A stretch of 6,581 nucleotides of DNA, taken from assembly GCA_018969885.1 (NCBI GenBank), contig JAGWXN010000187.1, positions 1 to 6,581 of the forward strand, read 5' to 3'. Shown piece by piece: positions 1 through 6,033 of this stretch. Positions within the stretch are counted from its first letter, which is position 1. Each line of letters begins with the position of its first letter. Source of the stretch: Betaproteobacteria bacterium. Its GTDB lineage: Bacteria; Pseudomonadota; Gammaproteobacteria; Burkholderiales; Burkholderiaceae. Below the pieces are notes generated by a model. It worked only from the letters and a program-made list of their open reading frames with translations. It did no database searches and had not been told where the DNA came from. Position numbers and translations under genes: made by a program.

Positions 1-1061
1 AGTGCAATCGGCATCAATGCCGTCGTGCGCAGCACCATCAGCAAGAGCCCGGTGGCGCCGGTAAGAAACAGCAGCGCAATAAAGCCACGGTCCATGCCAC
101 CATGCGAGGGCTCAAGGTGGTCTGGGTGACGACGCTTCCGAAGTTGCCACAGCCCTACCGTGCCCCACACCATCATCACGCCGCCGCTGATTCCCAAAAG
201 TTTCGGCAGGCTGAACCAGCCGTAGGGCGCGGGGATGTTGAGCGCGTAGTGCATCAGCGTGGCAACCGACGTGGCGGCCAGGCAGAGCATGAAGCCGTAG
301 AAGGTGAGGTGATGAAAGCGCTTCCGGTCGCGCGTCCAGGCGTCGTCTTCATTGTGACAACCCTCGCCATGCCCACCGTCCAGATAGCGAAGTTTGAAGG
401 AATCGTGAAGCGCCTCGGCGGTGGCCACCCCACTCGCCCCCGCCTTGCCGGTGGCAGGCTTGACCTCAGCCACGAACCGGGTGGCGCCGATGGCAAGCGC
501 CACCACCGCCCAACCGAACACCGGCAAAAATAGCGACACCATCAATCCGTGCGGAAAAATCCGGTAAAAATCGCCGCGGGCATCGCCAGACAGGAGCGAC
601 CCGTGCATTGCCACAGCCAGCAACAGGAAGAGGGCAAACCCACCTGCAAGCGCAAGTGCCACCGCGAGACCGTTACGCTGATAGAGCGCGCCGAGCGATG
701 CCGGCCAGGCGTAGTGGGCATACGTCTCACCCCGCACCCGGGCAAGCGCGCGCGGCAGGTTGACCGCGAACTCATGGGGTGGTGCGTATTGGCACGCGTG
801 CAGACACGCGCCGCAGTTGTGACAGAGGTTGGCCAAGTAGTGCACATCGGCCCGGTGAAATTCGAGCCGCTTCGTCATGGCGGGAAAAACCGCGCAAAAA
901 CCCTCGCAGTAGCGACAGGCGTTACAAATGATCATTTCGCGTGCCACCTCGGCCTCGGCCGCACTCATCGCATCGGCCCCGGGTGGCCTCGCATGAGCGG
1001 CCGACGGGGCGCCCTCCGCCAACGACTGCGCCTCGCGGGTCAGGGCTTCAAGCTGCTGCAC
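1..1061 (-). CDS. tcuB: TcuB/CitB-type membrane Fe-S electron-transfer protein (3' end cut by window)
   Basis: Partial: 353 complete codons are visible and the frame stays open at position 1. The family is about 380 residues long, so only a short C-terminal piece is missing. In Salmonella, TcuB re-oxidises the FADH2 of TcuA and feeds electrons to the respiratory chain. Two CxxCxxCxxxC 4Fe-4S motifs are visible (C46, C49, C52, C56 and C80, C83, C86, C90). They are followed by about five hydrophobic segments (near residues 130-152, 170-195, 252-274, 283-305 and 326-345). The family-typical loop GGHGEGC (229-235) and the following HH pair (250-251) are present, and H171, H250/H251 and H271 are possible haem ligands (inference). 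The start is GTG at 1061, with GAGGAG seven bases upstream. It overlaps the end of tcuA by 14 nt in another frame, which implies translational coupling. The family assignment is firm; the substrate chain is inferred from tcuA. Confidence 0.9.
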   Translation of the reverse strand, partial: MQQLEALTREAQSLAEGAPSAAHARPPGADAMSAAEAEVAREMIICNACRYCEGFCAVFPAMTKRLEFHRADVHYLANLCHNCGACLHACQYAPPHEFAVNLPRALARVRGETYAHYAWPASLGALYQRNGLAVALALAGGFALFLLLAVAMHGSLLSGDARGDFYRIFPHGLMVSLFLPVFGWAVVALAIGATRFVAEVKPATGKAGASGVATAEALHDSFKLRYLDGGHGEGCHNEDDAWTRDRKRFHHLTFYGFMLCLAATSVATLMHYALNIPAPYGWFSLPKLLGISGGVMMVWGTVGLWQLRKRRHPDHLEPSHGGMDRGFIALLFLTGATGLLLMVLRTTALMPIA

Positions 1062-2535
1062 GATCGCGCTCCTCGATAATTCTCAGGGTATCAGCGCCGT
1101 TCTGACCAAGCGCGGCCGCAGCCGCACGGGTGCCTGCGATACGCCCGAAGGCAGTGCCGATGGTCATTCCCACGCCGGCGGTGTAGCCCTTTCCAAGCAC
1201 ATTGCCCGACATGAGTTCGCCCGCTGCAAACAGGTTTGGACTTGCGCGACCGCCAAAGTGCACGGCAGTGCTCTCGTCGGTGCGAAACCCCAGATAGGTA
1301 AACGTAACACCCGGCCGGACCGCATAGGCATAAAAAGGCGGTACATCAATGGGCCGCGCCCAATGTGTCTTCGCAGGTGTCAACCCCTCGGTGACACAGT
1401 CATCGAGCACGGTGTGATCAAAGCGGCCGGGGCGACACGCGCGGTTGAAGTCCTCAATGGTCTGCACCATCTGGGCGGCATCGAGCCCGAGCTGACGAGC
1501 GAGTCCGTCTAACGTGTCATCGCGCACGCCCGGAAACACCGGCGGCATGAAGCGGCCAATCGCCTTGGAGTCGATCACGCACCAGGCGATCTGTCCCGGC
1601 TGTAGTGCCACCAGCCGCCCCCAGATCGCATAGCGCTTGGGCCAGAAGTCTTCACCCTCGTCATAAAAGCGCTTGGCGAAACGGTTCACCACCACCCCGA
1701 GCGAGACCGCGTCAATACGCGTACAGATCCCGCCGTCATAAAGCGGAGCGCGCGCGTCAATTGCCACCATGTGAGCCTGGGTAGGATCGCCAATCATGTC
1801 GGCACCCTGCTCCCGGAGGTTGGCGATGATGGTGCCCATATTGAACCGCGTCCCGCGAATCAGAAAATTATCGGCGGGATGCTCGCCATAGTCATTCACC
1901 CCCCAGGCCTCGCGCAGCCACTCACGGTTGGATTCAAAACCGCCGCAGGCAAGCACGCAGGCCTTGGCGGTGACCCGCTCTTCACGCGTGCTGCCGTCGC
2001 TCGCCTTATGACGCACGATGGCAGCGGCGAACCGGTCACCGTCGAGCTCGATGCCCACTGCCTCGGCGTTGTAGTCAACCTGTGCGCCGAGTGCTTCGGC
2101 GCTGCGGAAATAAGCGTTGACCAGTGCTTTGCCACCGCCCATGAAAAACGCATTGGTCCGCGCGGTATGAAGCGCGCCCGAGAGCGAGGGCTGAAACCGG
2201 ACACCATGACGCCGCATCCAGGGCCGGCAGGTTGCAGACGAACGAATCACCAATCGCGCCAGGTACTCGTTGGTGAGTCCGCCGGTGACGCGCAGCAGAT
2301 CCTGCCAGAACTCTTCTTCCGAATAGGCGTCCACCAGCACGTCCTGCGGGGCGTCGTGCATGCAGCGCAGATTGCGTGTGTGCATGGAATTGCCGCCACG
2401 CCATTCGCGCGGCGCGGCCTCGAGCAGCCGCACGCTCGCGCCGGATTCAAGCGCCATCAAGGCAGCGCAGAGCGCGGCGTTGCCGCCTCCGATCACCAGC
2501 ACATCGGGCGAGGCTTTATCGGGCAGGGAGGTCAC
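1048..2535 (-). CDS. tcuA: TcuA-like FAD-dependent tricarballylate dehydrogenase
   Basis: A 495-residue flavoprotein of the fumarate reductase/succinate dehydrogenase flavoprotein superfamily. Salmonella TcuA oxidises tricarballylate to cis-aconitate in the cytoplasm using FAD. The N-terminal Rossmann motif VIGGGNAAL (residues 14-22) ends its second strand with the expected acidic residue E39. The segment EWRGGNSMHTRN follows, and a C-terminal FAD-contacting stretch at 434-466 contains AAGELMSGN and GKGYTAGVG. The GGGNAA form of the glycine motif and the adjacent tcuB support TcuA over a generic fumarate reductase or ketosteroid dehydrogenase. The chosen start is GTG at 2535, with GGAAAG eight bases upstream. 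A TTG at 2580 would add 15 residues but has no recognisable ribosome binding site. The gene follows the Bug protein gene by 54 nt and overlaps tcuB by 14 nt. The true substrate could be another polycarboxylate. Confidence 0.88.
   Translation of the reverse strand: MTSLPDKASPDVLVIGGGNAALCAALMALESGASVRLLEAAPREWRGGNSMHTRNLRCMHDAPQDVLVDAYSEEEFWQDLLRVTGGLTNEYLARLVIRSSATCRPWMRRHGVRFQPSLSGALHTARTNAFFMGGGKALVNAYFRSAEALGAQVDYNAEAVGIELDGDRFAAAIVRHKASDGSTREERVTAKACVLACGGFESNREWLREAWGVNDYGEHPADNFLIRGTRFNMGTIIANLREQGADMIGDPTQAHMVAIDARAPLYDGGICTRIDAVSLGVVVNRFAKRFYDEGEDFWPKRYAIWGRLVALQPGQIAWCVIDSKAIGRFMPPVFPGVRDDTLDGLARQLGLDAAQMVQTIEDFNRACRPGRFDHTVLDDCVTEGLTPAKTHWARPIDVPPFYAYAVRPGVTFTYLGFRTDESTAVHFGGRASPNLFAAGELMSGNVLGKGYTAGVGMTIGTAFGRIAGTRAAAAALGQNGADTLRIIEERDRAAA
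1069..1074 (-). promoter_or_regulatory. Ribosome binding site of tcuB inside the tcuA 3' end
   Basis: GAGGAG on the minus strand, seven bases before the GTG at 1061. It lies within the last codons of tcuA (encoding Glu-Glu) and is the main reason for choosing this GTG over the internal ATG at residue 32. Confidence 0.7.
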
Positions 2536-2589
2536 GAGATGAGCTTTCCGTGAGATGAAATAAGAATTGAACCGAAACAAGCAGCGCCA

Positions 2590-3594
2590 TCAGTCGGCGC
2601 GAATATTGGCACGCCTGACGATATCACTCCAGATTTTTTGCTCGGCGCGAATGAAGGCACCGAATTCGGCGGGTGGCCCGCCGCCAGCCAGTGCATTGTC
2701 GTTGGCAAAGCGTTCAGCCACCGCCTGCGACTTGAGCGCCTTCAGCGATTCCTGTTGCAGGCGCTGGATGATGGCCTCAGGCGTGCCGGCTGGCACCAGC
2801 ATGCCGTACCACTGCGAGGTCTCAAATCCCGGGTACCCCATTTCAGCAACGGTGGGGACGTCGGGCAGAGCCGGAATCCGCTCAAGCGTACCCACTGCAA
2901 TCGCTCGGAGCTTACCGTTTCGAATGTGTTGCGCAAGCGCGGGCATGCCCGCCGAGGACGCCTCGGTGCGGCCTGCGAGCAGGTCGACCAGCTGCGGCCC
3001 AGTGCCGCGATACGGGATATGTTCCATCCGCATGCCGGTCACGAGCTTGAGGTACTCCATTGCGAGGTGGCCGGCACTCGCATTGCCAGCCGAACCGTAA
3101 TTGAGCTTGCCCGGATGACGCTGAACATGGTCCACAAACTCACGAAAGGTTTTCGCAGGGACGTCTGGATGAATCACAAACAGGTTAGGCACTTTGGCGA
3201 GTAGCGTGACGGGTGCGAAATCGCGATTCACATCGTAGGGCTGACTCTTCAGCATCCAGGGATTGACCGCCAGCGTACCCACGTGTCCGAGCACGAGGGT
3301 GTGGCCGTCAGGCGCAGCCTTGGCCACATCCGTCATCGCGGTCACACCCGCCCCGCCAGGCTTGTTTTCAACGTAGACGCTCTGCCCAAGCTGTCTGGTG
3401 AGTTCGGCCGCGACTGCTCGGGCAACGATTTCGCTGGTGCCCCCCGGTGCAAACGGCACCACGAACCGGATCGCCTGACGCGGCCAGTCTGTCGCGCCGG
3501 CCTGCGCGAGTGCGGACGATGTCACCCCAACCAGCGCGGCTGCCAGCAAAGCCCCGATCCATCCTGACCCGCCTGCCCTGGCCCCTTCGCGCAT
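2590..3594 (-). CDS. Bug/TctC-family tripartite tricarboxylate transporter substrate-binding protein
   Basis: A 334-residue periplasmic binding protein of the Bug family, the usual TctC component of tripartite tricarboxylate transporters. The signal peptide has a hydrophobic core at residues 12-24 and likely cleavage after ALA (28-30). The hallmark segment FVVPFAPGGTSEIVAR (44-59) is present, but the Asp usual in PGGxxDxxAR is Glu at E55. Further family segments are VENKPGGAGV, the AGNASAGH region and LPDVPTVAEMGYPGFE near the C-terminus. Length is normal. The start is ATG at 3594, with AGAGGGGG five bases upstream; a TTG immediately before it is less likely. The gene sits 18 nt after the SDR gene and before tcuA, which suggests the ligand is the substrate of TcuA, such as tricarballylate or another tricarboxylate (inference). 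No TctA/TctB permease gene is visible, so the protein may use a remote permease or one beyond the window. Bug ligands cannot be read from sequence alone. Confidence 0.93.
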   Translation of the reverse strand: MREGARAGGSGWIGALLAAALVGVTSSALAQAGATDWPRQAIRFVVPFAPGGTSEIVARAVAAELTRQLGQSVYVENKPGGAGVTAMTDVAKAAPDGHTLVLGHVGTLAVNPWMLKSQPYDVNRDFAPVTLLAKVPNLFVIHPDVPAKTFREFVDHVQRHPGKLNYGSAGNASAGHLAMEYLKLVTGMRMEHIPYRGTGPQLVDLLAGRTEASSAGMPALAQHIRNGKLRAIAVGTLERIPALPDVPTVAEMGYPGFETSQWYGMLVPAGTPEAIIQRLQQESLKALKSQAVAERFANDNALAGGGPPAEFGAFIRAEQKIWSDIVRRANIRAD

Positions 3595-3599
3595 CAATG

Positions 3600-3607
3600 C
3601 CCCCTCT
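3600..3607 (-). promoter_or_regulatory. Ribosome binding site of the Bug/TctC gene
   Basis: AGAGGGGG on the minus strand, five bases before the ATG at 3594. It lies in the 18-nt gap after the SDR stop codon and favours the ATG over the preceding TTG as the start. Confidence 0.6.
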
Positions 3608-3612
3608 TGCGA

Positions 3613-4368
3613 TCAGAACTGATAGCGCCGCAAGCCCCCGTCTACCGGGATCACGGTGCCCGAGATATACCCGGCAAGAGGCGAAGCGAGAAAGACCGCA
3701 AGCGCTGCGAGTTCTTCTGGCTCACCATATCGGCCCACCGGAATTTCGTTCTCACTCTGCCATTTCCGATACTCAGGCGAGTAATTTCGAAAGATCTGCT
3801 CTGAGTGAATGCGACCCGGGGGAATGCAATTCACCGTGATGCCGTTCTTGCCCACCATCCGCGACAAACCCTTGGCCCAGCTATGCACCGCTGCCTTGGC
3901 GCAAAAAGCGCCGTTGACATGATCGGGCTCGCTCTTACCGGTGATATTGATGATGCGCCCCCAGTTGCGGGCAATCATCTGATCGATGAGCGCATCCGCC
4001 AGCTGCCGAGGGCGGTCAAAATTCAGCGTCATCGCCTCGGTCCACTGAGCCTCGGTGACGTGCAGACTGGAAAACGAGCGAGACCCCCCGGCGTTGTTCA
4101 CCAGAATGTCAACGCTGCCCAACGCCGCGACGGCGCGTGCCGCGAGCGACGGAGCTGCATCGGCGGCATACAGATCAGACTCAAGCACCACCGGCTCGGG
4201 CCCGCCCGCCGCAGTGATGGCGGCTGCGGTGTCACGCAGCTTGTCAACCCGACGGGCGCTGATTGCTACCCGCACCCCTTCAGCGGCCAGAGCCTTCGCG
4301 ATGGCCGCGCCGATTCCAACGCTCGCGCCGGTGACCAGCGCAGTCTTGCCCTTCAGCTGCATGTCCAT
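3613..4368 (-). CDS. SDR-fold oxidoreductase-like protein lacking the catalytic tyrosine
   Basis: A 251-residue classical short-chain dehydrogenase/reductase by fold and length. The cofactor motif TGASVGIG is at residues 13-20. R39-R40 after the second strand suggests NADP(H) preference. D65 follows the third strand, NNAG is at 91-94, N116 is the active-site Asn, and PVDGG is near the C-terminus. The catalytic YxxxK is absent: the lysine (K158) is kept in AFCAKAAV, but Ala154 occupies the Tyr position. The Ser region reads INITGKSEP, with Thr143/Gly144 in place of the usual SS and a loop shorter by about two residues. From memory, a group of FabG-like proteins shares this NITG...AKAAVH...IPPGR pattern, so this is probably a real divergent subfamily. 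The start is ATG at 4368, with GGGAG six bases upstream. It is the first gene of the tcu-type unit. Its reaction is unknown, and calling it a FabG or any specific dehydrogenase would be unsafe. Confidence 0.85.
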   Translation of the reverse strand: MDMQLKGKTALVTGASVGIGAAIAKALAAEGVRVAISARRVDKLRDTAAAITAAGGPEPVVLESDLYAADAAPSLAARAVAALGSVDILVNNAGGSRSFSSLHVTEAQWTEAMTLNFDRPRQLADALIDQMIARNWGRIINITGKSEPDHVNGAFCAKAAVHSWAKGLSRMVGKNGITVNCIPPGRIHSEQIFRNYSPEYRKWQSENEIPVGRYGEPEELAALAVFLASPLAGYISGTVIPVDGGLRRYQF

Positions 4369-4414
4369 GGTTCGCTCCCGAAATGCCGCCCGGCACCCGG
4401 CGCGGCGACGCGGA

Positions 4415-4442
4415 ACTGTAACGCTTTGCCAAAAAAGGCCAA
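4415..4442 (-). promoter_or_regulatory. Weak sigma70-like promoter candidate for the SDR-Bug-tcuAB unit
   Basis: On the minus strand, TTGGCC (4437-4442) resembles a -35 box and TACAGT (4415-4420) a -10 box, with a 16-nt spacer. Each matches the consensus at four of six positions. Transcription would begin near 4408, giving a leader of about 40 nt. The placement is sensible, but matches this weak occur by chance. Confidence 0.25.
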
Positions 4443-4447
4443 AAAAG
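4428..4447. repeat. Tandem 10-bp repeat with A6 tracts
   Basis: Two perfect copies of GCCAAAAAAG (4428-4437 and 4438-4447), followed by a further CC. The A6 tracts repeat at one helical turn, the arrangement known to bend DNA. The repeat overlaps the promoter candidate. Confidence 0.8.
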
Positions 4448-4477
4448 CCCAGTCGTAGGACACGGCGGGCGGGACCC

Positions 4478-5182
4478 TCAAAGAGTCATCAGTACCCACA
4501 CCCGCTCGATCGTCCAATACGCAGCGACTGACCCGAATGCCGACAGCACCATCGCTCTGGCCCGGTCGGCCCAGGCAAACTGTGCCCCGAGCCTGACGAT
4601 CAACCCCACGCAGCCAATCACAAACAGCTGACCGGCCTCGACACCCAGGTTAAATGACAGGAGCGCGGCTGCGCGATACCCAACGGGTAATCCAACCTCC
4701 GACAGGGCCCCCGCAAAGCCCAGCCCATGGATCAGTCCGATTACGAAGGGCACGACAAACGGAAATCGACGTGTCATCGAGTCGCGCGGACGCAAGGCTT
4801 CTGCGCACACCACAACGATCGATAGCGCGATCCAGGCCTCGATCGGTGCCGACGGCAATCGCATCAAGCCCAGCGCGGCGAGCGCAAGCGTCAGACTATG
4901 CGCCGCGGTAAAGCCGGTGATTCCGATCACGAGTTGACGCTGGAAACCAATCAACACCGTGAGTGCAACCACGAACATCAGGTGATCGATACCCGACAGG
5001 ATATGTTCGACCCCCAACAGGCCGTAGGTACTTGCGACCTGCTGGAGGTCAAGCGCGGCGGAGGGGTCCGGACTCAGCAACCGGATGTCGGCTTCAATCT
5101 GTTCGATATCGTGAGCCTGGCAGGGCGACAGTCTCGCTACCAGGGCCATCGACACCCCGCAAAGTTGGGCGATTTTTCGCAT
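4478..5182 (-). CDS. HupE/UreJ-family membrane protein, putative metal permease
   Basis: A 234-residue inner-membrane protein of the HupE/UreJ_2 type. Relatives are linked to nickel or other transition-metal uptake, but the substrate is seldom proven. A signal-like N-terminus (M1-R-K, hydrophobic stretch, CQA before H24) is followed by the family motifs in order: GVEHILSGIDHLMF (57-70; H60, D66, H67), TGFTAAHSLTLA (89-100; H95), IEAWIALS (114-121; E115), GLIHGLGFA (149-157; H152) and FNLGVEAGQLF (177-187; N178, E182). About six membrane segments are expected. Many relatives carry a longer periplasmic domain between the signal peptide and the first motif; here only about 30 residues remain. 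The start is uncertain: ATG at 5182 gives the best signal peptide but has a weak ribosome binding site, while TTG at 5194 overlaps the stop codon region of the upstream gene. Either way it is coupled to the PPIase-like gene. Confidence 0.87.
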   Translation of the reverse strand: MRKIAQLCGVSMALVARLSPCQAHDIEQIEADIRLLSPDPSAALDLQQVASTYGLLGVEHILSGIDHLMFVVALTVLIGFQRQLVIGITGFTAAHSLTLALAALGLMRLPSAPIEAWIALSIVVVCAEALRPRDSMTRRFPFVVPFVIGLIHGLGFAGALSEVGLPVGYRAAALLSFNLGVEAGQLFVIGCVGLIVRLGAQFAWADRARAMVLSAFGSVAAYWTIERVWVLMTL

Positions 5183-5190
5183 CACCGCGG

Positions 5191-6024
5191 TCAATCGGTG
5201 GAGTACCTGACTCGATAGGGCTGAACCAGTTGCTTCAGGCGCTGCTCGAGCGCCTGTTCACGTTGTTCGCGCCGCCAGTCGTCGAGAACGCGGGCACGCA
5301 GGGCATCAAAGCGCGGGGGCTCAGTCCCTCGAACCTGATGCACTCTCAGCAAATGGACAGTTTGATCAACCGGCACACGAACCCATTGTCCGGGCGCCGC
5401 TGAGCGAGCCATTGCAAGGAGGCCAGCACCGTACGACCGCACCAGCAAATCCTCCGGCGCATCACGGTAGATGTGCAGACGGGCCTGCGGGCCAGGCTCG
5501 GCAGGTTGTTGCTCAGAATGGTTCAAGCGCTCGAGCAACGCTGCGATCTCGGTATCCGTCGGCGAGACCAGCAGCGTCATCACCTCCAGATCGAAGATGG
5601 TTGGCTGCGAATAGCGTTGAAGGCGGACCGAAAACCAGCGCTCAAGTTCGGTATCGTTAATATCCGGAGCCGCATTCTCGCGATGCAGCGCCACCAGCGT
5701 CTTGTGCACCACGCGCTCGCGAATGACGGGGTCAGATTTGTCCAGCCCACGACGCAGACCCTCTCGATAGACCGCCTCTTCGCGTATCCAGGTCTCGAGC
5801 GCCGCGCGCAACTCGTCATTGCTGGCCGTGCGTCCAAGCGAGGCTTCCAGTTTCGCGGCGGCGGCGGCGCGCACCGGGGCGGGTACACGAATCTCGGCGT
5901 CACCGCGAAGGGCGCCGACCGCGAGATCAAGGCCGAACAGGATCGCGCCCGCGACAAAAAACAAGACAAGCGGTTCTCGGAGCAGTTCGAGCCTGAGCGA
6001 TGTTCGATCGCCAGCCGAACGCAT
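5191..6024 (-). CDS. Membrane-anchored parvulin/PpiC-like protein
   Basis: A 277-residue protein resembling proteins usually annotated as PpiC/SurA-type peptidyl-prolyl isomerases. The N-terminus carries the typical LREPLVLFFVAGAILFGLDL anchor (about residues 15-34), which would leave the rest in the periplasm. A charged helical SurA-like region follows (about 50-135), with DELRAALETWIREEAVYREG and DPVIRERVVHK. The region at 141-232 occupies the parvulin position and ends in GQWVRVPVDQTVHLLRV, like the GxW...GxHLVRV end of parvulins (H224 kept). The GGDLG-type core motif is missing, so isomerase activity is doubtful and a chaperone or scaffold role is possible (inference). The start is ATG at 6024, with the AGG of GAGGTG five bases upstream; an in-frame ATG at 6081 would run back into the preceding gene and adds nothing family-like. 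The gap after the YHYH gene is 7 nt. Confidence 0.82.
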   Translation of the reverse strand: MRSAGDRTSLRLELLREPLVLFFVAGAILFGLDLAVGALRGDAEIRVPAPVRAAAAAKLEASLGRTASNDELRAALETWIREEAVYREGLRRGLDKSDPVIRERVVHKTLVALHRENAAPDINDTELERWFSVRLQRYSQPTIFDLEVMTLLVSPTDTEIAALLERLNHSEQQPAEPGPQARLHIYRDAPEDLLVRSYGAGLLAMARSAAPGQWVRVPVDQTVHLLRVHQVRGTEPPRFDALRARVLDDWRREQREQALEQRLKQLVQPYRVRYSTD

Positions 6025-6027
6025 GCT

Positions 6028-6033
6028 CACCTC
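6028..6033 (-). promoter_or_regulatory. Ribosome binding site of the parvulin-like gene
   Basis: GAGGTG on the minus strand, overlapping the TGA stop (6032-6034) of the YHYH gene and lying just before the ATG at 6024. It decides that start and indicates coupled translation. Confidence 0.65.

Larger units (their letters stand above)
4369..4477. other. Intergenic gap with two phased A-tracts
   Basis: This 109-nt stretch separates the YHYH-PPIase-HupE block from the SDR-Bug-tcuAB block and is the only sizeable gap in the window. It has a GC-rich part next to the SDR start and a short AT-rich patch around 4428-4447. No open reading frame of note and no strong hairpin were seen. Confidence 0.7.

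Noticed and set aside
102..1079. Plus-strand open frames of 143 and 176 codons opposite tcuB
   Set aside because: The minus strand carries one continuous TcuB frame with two 4Fe-4S motifs and membrane segments across the whole region. The plus frames are low-complexity, Arg/His-rich shadows.
1771..2553. 260-codon open frame on the plus strand opposite tcuA
   Set aside because: The opposite strand encodes a clear flavoprotein over the same bases. The plus-strand product shows no family motif and is the kind of antisense frame expected in GC-rich DNA.
2536..2580. TTG at 2580 as the tcuA start
   Set aside because: It adds 15 residues not typical of TcuA and has no ribosome binding site. GTG at 2535 has a GGAAAG-like site and places the FAD motif at a normal distance from the N-terminus.
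4369..4405. GC-rich partial palindromes (CCGG...CCGG) near the SDR start as an operator or riboswitch
   Set aside because: The arms are only four bases, and repeats of this length are expected by chance in GC-rich sequence.
3805..4458. 217-codon plus-strand open frame opposite the SDR gene
   Set aside because: It is antisense to a well-supported SDR gene, and no recognisable domain is visible.
4431..4476. Possible intrinsic terminator after the HupE-like gene (T6 runs on the minus strand)
   Set aside because: The only stem I could draw before the first T-run is about four base pairs with a G-U pair, and the second T-run has a three-pair stem. That is too weak to call.
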